From: Fulvia fulva
Taxonomy: Eukaryota; Ascomycota; Dothideomycetes; Mycosphaerellales; Mycosphaerellaceae
NCBI RefSeq assembly: GCF_020509005.1
Contig: NC_063019.1
Coordinates: forward strand, 3,348,001 to 3,412,000
DNA length: 64,000 nucleotides
Direction of reading: 5' to 3'
Shown one piece after another: positions 58,023 to 64,000 of this stretch (position 1 is its first letter; each line of letters starts with the position of its first letter). The position numbers and the translations under genes are program-made. Under the pieces are notes generated by a model. It made no database searches. It saw only the letters and a list, made by a program, of their open reading frames with translations, and was not told where the DNA came from.

Positions 58023-58564
58023 ATGGCCACCGCATCATCCAAACTGACCCCCCTGACCCTTCCTCGCGAACTTCGCGACCTCATCTATGAGTACGACGAC
58101 CTCCTTAACACCACATATCTACATCTTACTAACCACATGACCAGGTTCACTTTCTCAGAGGTCATCGGCCTCTCCTTCTCACGCCCCGACCACAACACCC
58201 CCATTCGCAACAACGGTGGCCTCGTCTTAACAAACCGACAAATTCACAATGAAGCCATCACGAAATACTACAGACACTCCATCTTCTACACCATCCCCGA
58301 ATATACTTCCCTGTGTGGTACTCAGCTCTGCCGGCAGAACACCGCGACGAGATCAGAAGTGTCAGGATCTGGAAGATTGAGTGGGAGGATGAGAGTGCCT
58401 ATTTCAGGTCAAGGAGTTTGGTGAGGTTGAGGAGGAAGGTTCAGGCGAAGTTCAAGGTTCAGATCGGGATGACAGTGTTGAAGACGTGGGTTGGAGATTG
58501 GGATTCGGAGGTGGAGGAAATTGCGGAGTATGCAGAACGAAGGTGGAGGTGGGCGAGACCGTGA
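58023..58564 (+). pseudogene. F-box/2EXR-like small protein, frameshifted
   Basis: The frame starts MATASSKLTPLTLPRELRDLIYEYDDL, the LPxELRxxIYEY signature of fungal F-box/2EXR-type proteins, and continues through VLTNRQIHNEAITKYYRHSIFYTIPEYTSL. After 58311 the expected continuation (WYSALPAEHRDEIRSVRIW, a typical block in this family) is found in another frame, ending at 58564. The two frames join if one TG of the TGTGTGG run at 58312-58318 is extra. This is a 2-bp insertion or a sequencing error. The whole product would be about 180 residues. It is the last gene before the right repeat block, about 100 bp away. Confidence 0.6.
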
Positions 58565-58670
58565 AAGTGATGCGCTCCTAGTATACGTTAAAGGAGAGCT
58601 GGGGACTTTCGAGCTGGTGCGTTCAAGCGGCCTGCGATTGGGGGTGGGTAATGCTAGTGAGCGCAAGCGG

Positions 58671-58740
58671 ATAGACCGCGCTATTACCGAACGCGACCGC
58701 GGAAGTTTCCGTGCGCGGTCTATAGTTATCTGCGCGGTCT
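58671..58740. repeat. GC-rich hairpin at the edge of the right repeat block
   Basis: ATAGACCGCGC (58671-58681) and GCGCGGTCTAT (58713-58723) are perfect reverse complements, separated by 31 bp. A further GCGCGGTCT follows at 58732. The RIP-type composition starts right after it. It may be the terminal structure of a transposon (for example a TIR or a Helitron-type hairpin), but no partner was found. Confidence 0.5.
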
Positions 58741-59950
58741 TAGTTAAATTAGCGTAGTTAGGAGCGATGAGTAAGCGATAAGAAGGCTATTACCGGCTAA
58801 CTATATAGTTATTACTAGCTAGTTACTAGCCGCTTAATAGCCTACTACTAAGTACCGTACGAAGTAAACTATTAAATTACTACTAAACAAACGATAACTA
58901 CCTATAAAACTACTAACAAATATATCTAATAACGTAAATAGATTAGATATAATAGAGCTCCTCTAGCTCGCTAAGAGTATAGCCGATTATAAAGATAAAT
59001 TAATTAAATACGAGAGAAAAGTAGCGGACTACCTAGTTACTAAGGATAGAGAGGAGTAGGATCCGACTATCTATATAATAAAGGCCTACTTAAACTCTAT
59101 TTCTGTATAAGAGATAGAGTATACTAGTATCCTACTATCCTACCTACGTAGTTATCTATTAGGATACGGTTATATACTTAACTTAAACTTAGGAGTCTAC
59201 TAGAACGATATCTAGACAAGGCTAAGAGGGGCCTAATAGTACTATTACGAGATAGCCCTTTTACTTACTTTACGTACTACCCCGCGATTTTTCGACGTTA
59301 TTAGCCGTAACTCCGCGCGCTAGCGGCCGCTAGCGGCCTTCCGATTCCTCTATCTATTCGCCTTTCCTTAGACCTCTTAGATAGCTTACGTAACTATATA
59401 TATCTTTACCCGACTATACTATAGCCCCCTCGCCCGTAATAGTTAGTTACGTCTTTAAAAGTAGAGAGCTAAACTCTACATAAGTATAATACCGATACCG
59501 AGCGACTAAGTCGTAAGTACGACGCGACCGAGTCGCGAACTACTACGCTAGTATAGCCGACGACGAACGCTCTCGCCTATCCTCGAGGACTAGTAACCGC
59601 ACTAGTATACGCCCTAGATTAGAACTACGCCTAATAGCTAAGTAGCTAAAGAACCCTAACGACCCGAGAACCTAGATATAGACTTCTTAGATACCGACTT
59701 TATAACCCGTAGAGACTTAAGAGACTCTAAGCGGTAATACCTAGAAACCCTTTCCTTCGTCTCTTCTACGTACCTCTCTCCCTCCTATAAAACCCGAGTC
59801 TTTAATACAATAGGGTAAATAGCCGGTAAGTCGGTAGGAAGATACTAACCTATCTAGATATAAAGACGATAGTAAGGGTATTGACTTTAGCTAGTTTATT
59901 AACCTAGTAGAACCTCCTCGAATCGATAATATCGACCGCGACGCTAGCGA
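58741..59950. mobile_element. RIP-degraded repeat DNA upstream of Gypsy Gag, possible LTR/leader
   Basis: CpA/TpG-depleted sequence with stop codons in all frames. A readable charged stretch on the plus strand near 58990-59050 (DYKDKLIKYERKVADYLVTKDREE) is not recognised. Around 59270-59450 a GC-rich part with a doubled GCTAGCGGCC motif, followed by TATATA, may be LTR sequence of the Gag-bearing element downstream. Borders are not defined. Confidence 0.45.
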
Positions 59951-61800
59951 TTTCGAGTACGACCCCGATAACTATTAAATAGTAGACGTAATAGCCTTCT
60001 AGCGCGCCGTTAACCTACGACCTAAGCTATCTATCTTAAGGTCAAATCGATAGTTAATAACTACGCTTAACTAAAACTAGTCTACCGACGTTATTAAGAT
60101 AAACGTAACGAAGTATAAATAGAGAGGGATTAAGCCCTCGAAGAAGCGGAAGATACTAAGGAGGAAGCTAAGCTCGTATAGTAAGAGTATAACTAGGCTT
60201 AAAACAAGACAATATAAGTATAGAAAGACTATAACGCTATCCGAGAAGACCGTAATATACTTTGGTAGGATCGTAACGAGTACGTAGAAGAGCGGGACTA
60301 GCGAGATATAGACGCTAAGCTGTTCTAATTAGAATTAATAAAAGCTTAGTACCGTATTAAAGAGCTTAAGGACGCTCTAAATAATCCTAAGTATATATAT
60401 TAAGATAATTACGACAAGATTACCGTAGAGCTATTAGCCCGTATTACTTAGACGAATACGAGTCTAAATAAAGCGGAAGATAAAGTAGACCGTCTTAAGA
60501 TAGAAATCGAGTAGCTTAAAACCTAAGCTCGTCTCGATAAGTCTCTATACGAGCGTCCTCGTTCCTACTTAGATATACTCGAGTATTAATAACGACGAAT
60601 ATAGTAAATAACTATAGGCCTAGATAACTTCCTAGTAGCTAGTACCCGCCGATTATATACCTTAGTAGGAGCTACGTACGACTAAGACCGCGACCGCGAT
60701 TACGATCGAGACTATAACGAACGCCGTGACCGTAATAGGGCTATAAGAGCTAGGTCCTACCTTAGTACTCGTACCGACAATAGTACGACCTTTAACGCCA
60801 AATCTAATAGGAGATTCCCTTACCCTAAAGTATTCGATAATAGCGGCGAGATGTCCTACCGCGACTAGAAGGATAGTTATAGAGACTCTATCGCTATACG
60901 CTATATCCCCTAGACTCCGTACCTAGATATCTTTAACTACGTTAAGCGATATACTAGTAAGACGCCTAAGGAAATTATTATCCTTACCGTCGAGTCTAAC
61001 GCCTAGGCTTCCCTCGAAGATATATATAACAAACTTAAAAATAACTTCGGTATTAACCCGCGTAATAAGAAGCTTAAGGCCGGGCGCGACCTATATTAGT
61101 TACGGTAGTAGAAGAACTAGGCCTTTATAGAGTATATTATCGAATATCGCCGTCTCTTAGCTAAAGTAGGAAAGCTACTAATAACCTACGAGCTATAGAT
61201 TAGCTTAAACAAGTTCTAGATAAAGAAGATAGAGGATTACTAGCTTATAGGGTCCTTTAGCGAGTTCTACCGTATAGTAAAGGATAAAGAGGAAGCTTAT
61301 AGTACGGTTAAGTAGATATATAGTAGGAGCGATAAGGATAAGGATAACGCTAGTAATCGCTAAGAAGGCTAAGGTTAGCTACCTCTACTAGGATAGACCC
61401 GTATACCTACCGCTACGGCTACTATAAAAAATACCCTTATAGTTATACCTATACGTAATAATAAGTAATCCGAGGGTCTAGCCGTCCGTATTATCCCCCG
61501 TAAGTACGGTAACCTACCTAAGCTCGACGAGGTCCTACGTAACAAACTTCGCTAGTAAGGTCGCTACTTCCGTTACCGCGAGCTAGATTATACTAGCCGA
61601 GACCTAATATATATCATTTATAACTTACGCGGAAAGTAGAAGGTTAGTAACGTTAATAAAGAGATACCGGTAGCTCTTAACGCTATAACCGATATATCCG
61701 CCTTATAGATCGAAGCTCCGCCTTCGGGAAATATCTAGCTCCTTAATATAGTCGCGTTAAAGGAGTAGTATACAAATATACTAATCACGAAAACAAACAC
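59951..61800 (+). mobile_element. RIP-degraded Ty3/Gypsy-like Gag remnant
   Basis: Read through TAG stops, the plus strand shows a Gag polyprotein. There is a coiled-coil stretch near 60430-60520 (DKVDRLKIEIE), then an Arg/Asp-rich linker (DRDRDYDRDYNERRD), then the capsid core DSYRDSIAIRYIP, FNYVKRYTSKTPKEIIILTVES, INPRNKKLKAGRDLY and FIEYIIEYRRLLAKVGKL. A zinc knuckle trace follows near 61560 (YFRYRELDYTSRD, each Cys and His codon altered to Tyr). It is a different Gag family from that at 13080-15060. Pol is missing; a LINE tail follows. Confidence 0.7.
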
Positions 61801-61869
61801 GGATATAAGATATATATATAAGAGGAGGAGTACCTATACGTAGTAATAGCTAAGGGTAATACCTATACT

Positions 61870-62000
61870 CCTATATATATATAGATAGATAGATATTTTA
61901 TTAAGCTATTATAGTGCCCTTTGGCCTATATAGCTATACTATCTTGTTTTCGTATATATAGAGGGGAAACCGTATTAGTAAAAAGCCCTCCTCCTTCCCG
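61870..62000 (-). mobile_element. LINE 3'-end remnant, minus orientation
   Basis: The TAGATAGATAGAT tail followed by TAGTGCCCTTTGGCC matches, with RIP-type differences, the 3' end of the lightly mutated LINE at about 6650-6695. The homology fades by about 62000, so it is a short 5'-truncated insertion. Confidence 0.65.
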
Positions 62001-63220
62001 CCTATTACGAATATAGGTCGGTAGGTATATCGTATTAGTCGAGATACTAGTATAGCGTTAGTACGAGACTACTATAGAGATCGTCGTCGTATAGTAAAAC
62101 GTAGGTAAAACCGCTAAGGCGTCGGGAAAGGAGTAGGAGCTAGAGATCTAGATTCCCCCTATATAGGTATAAGAGACTACGTCTCTAATCCTAGGGAATA
62201 CAATATCTTTATAACTAAAAGCTGTTCTACTATATACTGTCGAATACTATATTAGTCCTTCTTCGTTCCCTATTACCTATCCTAACTTCTATACGTATAT
62301 ATACTATACCTATTTAATAGCTTATAAGCCCGGGTTTACTTAATAGGACATCGATATACTTAAGAAGTACGACGTAGGGTATCGTACCCTATACTAGGAA
62401 TCGTACGGTATACTACTAATAGACTCGGAGAGTCTTAGCTTATTCTAACTACGGTAGTTAAGTAGGAGAGCTTACTATATATCTAAGGCTACCTTCGCTA
62501 TAGAAGACTTAGCGAGTTACGAGGGCCCCCGGAAGGTAGGCCCTACCTTTACCCGTACGAACTAGAAGCGCTAGTTCGTAATACTACGGGACTATCTCGA
62601 AAGCCGGGAAGTCTTCTAGGTTATCGACGACTTATTGACTAACCTCCCGGACTCTATTATACCTAAGAATACTTTAAAGGCAAACGGTATAGCGAGATAT
62701 ACTATCTCTATATACCTATCTAAGGAGGATAACTAGGAGATCCTAGATATACGAGATACGAAAGAAATCTAGAAACTTCTATAAGAGAAATATAGAAAAG
62801 TCTATAAAGCCTACGCGGTAGTACTTATAAGATAGCTAGTATCTTTTAAGCTACCGGACGACTAGACAATTAGATAAAGGTAGGCGTATCTAGGTAATCT
62901 ATCTATATAGATCGCCGAAATAGATAGTAAGGAGACCTACTATAAGGATCCCGTCTAGAGGTTTAAGTACCTACTAAGTAGCCACCCGGACGTCTATATA
63001 AGTACGAGGGATACTATACTAGCCTAGCCGAATCTAGGATAGGAATCCGCTATAGTCCTACTTAAATCCTACGAATCGTAAATCTAAGAAGGTAAAGGCG
63101 AAACCGCTATATACTCCTATCTTAAGGGAAGCCGAGGTCGCGCTCGGGCCGAGCTTAGTTATCAATGTCACGTGATCACGAGTCACGTGACCCGATCCGA
63201 ATCCTCTATATATAGGGCTA
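62001..63220 (+). mobile_element. RIP-degraded repeat, possible Ty1/Copia-type Gag
   Basis: Between about 62530 and 63080 the plus strand reads through stops as a helical protein resembling the UBN2/Copia Gag family: ILRDYLESREVF.VIDDLL, EILDIRDTKEI.KLL.EKYRKVYKAYAVVLIR, LVSFKLPDD, LLSSHPDVY. The order (W/L-rich helix, then 'QL..LK...' and an 'LLSSHP' end) matches Copia Gag proteins, but conservation is weak. A GTCACGTGATCACGAGTCACGTGAC palindromic cluster lies at about 63168-63191. Confidence 0.35.
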
Positions 63221-63229
63221 CCGTAATAC

Positions 63230-64000
63230 TACCCCCCTTAAGATACGTTTGTCTTAAAGCGTATATCCTTAAACCTTCCTTAATACGTACGTAAAGGCTT
63301 TATTATTCTCTATATCTATCGTCTCCTCTAGTAGCTTAACTATATAAGCTTACGTCGTTAAATCTAGTCCTCCGCGGTTAGTACCGTTAGCCTATCCCTT
63401 ACTATAGCTAATATAGCCGGTACGAGCGTATAAAGGTATAGCCGAGCTAGTATTCTCGCTTAGATAATTACTAGAAGTAGGTACTAGTATAACCTACCTA
63501 TTATAGCCTATAGTAACATTATAAGACGTATAGTTAGTCGGAGGTAGAGCTATATCGCCGGTACTACGAAGTAGTCGTACTAATAAAGTTACCTAAGACG
63601 CTAGATCTATAGCGTATATATCTACTTTAGCTAAGTGTCTATTAAGGTTGCTTAGCGTCTCGTTTAGTACCTAGTCCTATAGCGGATAGAAGTTAACTAG
63701 TATAGACTTGTCTTAGTTATTATACTTAAAATCTACGACTACCTTCGGTATATCCTTATATATTACGCTCGTAGGCTCCTATATCGGCTTACGATATCCT
63801 TACTATTTTACTAGTATAGTAATACCTCTACCCTTAGGCTTGAAATCTAGAATACGCTCTACTATCTAGGCCTAGAAAGTGTTTCTAGTATTATCGGTAA
63901 CCTCGATTAGCGGGGGTAGCGTATTATCTTCCGGGTCTACTAGGCAAAGTAGGTTCGAGTAGAACGAGTTATATACGCGGATAGTGTCTAGTAACGTAAT
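63230..64000 (-). mobile_element. RIP-degraded Gypsy chromovirus 3' coding end with chromodomain
   Basis: On the minus strand from the window edge to about 63700, an integrase C-terminal/chromodomain stretch is readable (VERILDFKPKGRGITI, GYRKPI.EPTSVI.DIPKVVVDF). The pattern R..GYxxPTWEP...I is the chromodomain fingerprint. The rest to 63230 is the C-terminal tail or 3' region. The element continues beyond the window. Confidence 0.6.

Noticed and set aside
1..64000. tRNA or rRNA genes
   Set aside because: I looked for T-loop-like GGTTCGA stretches and conserved rRNA blocks; nothing convincing was seen. A tRNAscan or Rfam search would settle this.

Overview
This window looks like part of a filamentous ascomycete (Pezizomycotina) chromosome. 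It is most likely from a Dothideomycete such as Mycosphaerellales, but that placement is inferred from gene architecture and not proven. The reasons are short GT-AG introns (about 47-110 nt), typical fungal families (Acr3, Zn2Cys6 regulator, PTH11/rhodopsin-like protein, Ppg1-type phosphatase, Ras with CAAX box) and transposons with the signature of repeat-induced point mutation (RIP).

The layout is bipartite. Positions 1-16275 and about 58670-64000 are repeat blocks. In both, CpA and TpG are almost eliminated and replaced by TpA (CTAG and TAG are everywhere), while CpG is kept. Coding remnants still recognisable through the stop codons are Tad1-like LINEs in several orientations, Ty3/Gypsy integrase-chromodomain and Gag pieces, an internally deleted Fot1/pogo element with terminal inverted repeats, and a possible Ty1/Copia Gag. 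A less mutated LINE (about 6646-11520, minus strand) sits inside the left block.

Positions 16276-58670 are a gene-rich island of about 42 kb with normal base composition. In order it holds: a DUF3669-like gene with an RGG tail next to the repeat boundary; arsenite exporter Acr3; an acidic hypothetical; a Zn2Cys6 regulator divergent from an alpha/beta hydrolase that lacks its serine nucleophile; an MFS exporter; an APC-type permease and a rhodopsin-like membrane protein, each interrupted by TAG where Trp is expected; a MoaB/CinA-like protein divergent from a GMF-type Arp2/3 regulator; Ras; an F-box-like protein; a degraded hypothetical gene; a Dal5-type MFS transporter; a long coiled-coil kinesin; a secreted Gly-rich protein; a Ppg1-like phosphatase; and a frameshifted F-box/2EXR-like gene next to the right repeat block.

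Housekeeping and signalling genes (Ras, GMF, kinesin, phosphatase) look intact. The disrupted genes are a permease, a receptor-like protein, two hypothetical or F-box genes near 40 and 58 kb, and a possibly non-catalytic hydrolase. The region at 21.5-30 kb (regulator, hydrolase, exporter, permease, receptor-like protein) could be a small accessory uptake/efflux cluster. Exon structures were worked out by eye from reading frame, splice sites and family conservation.
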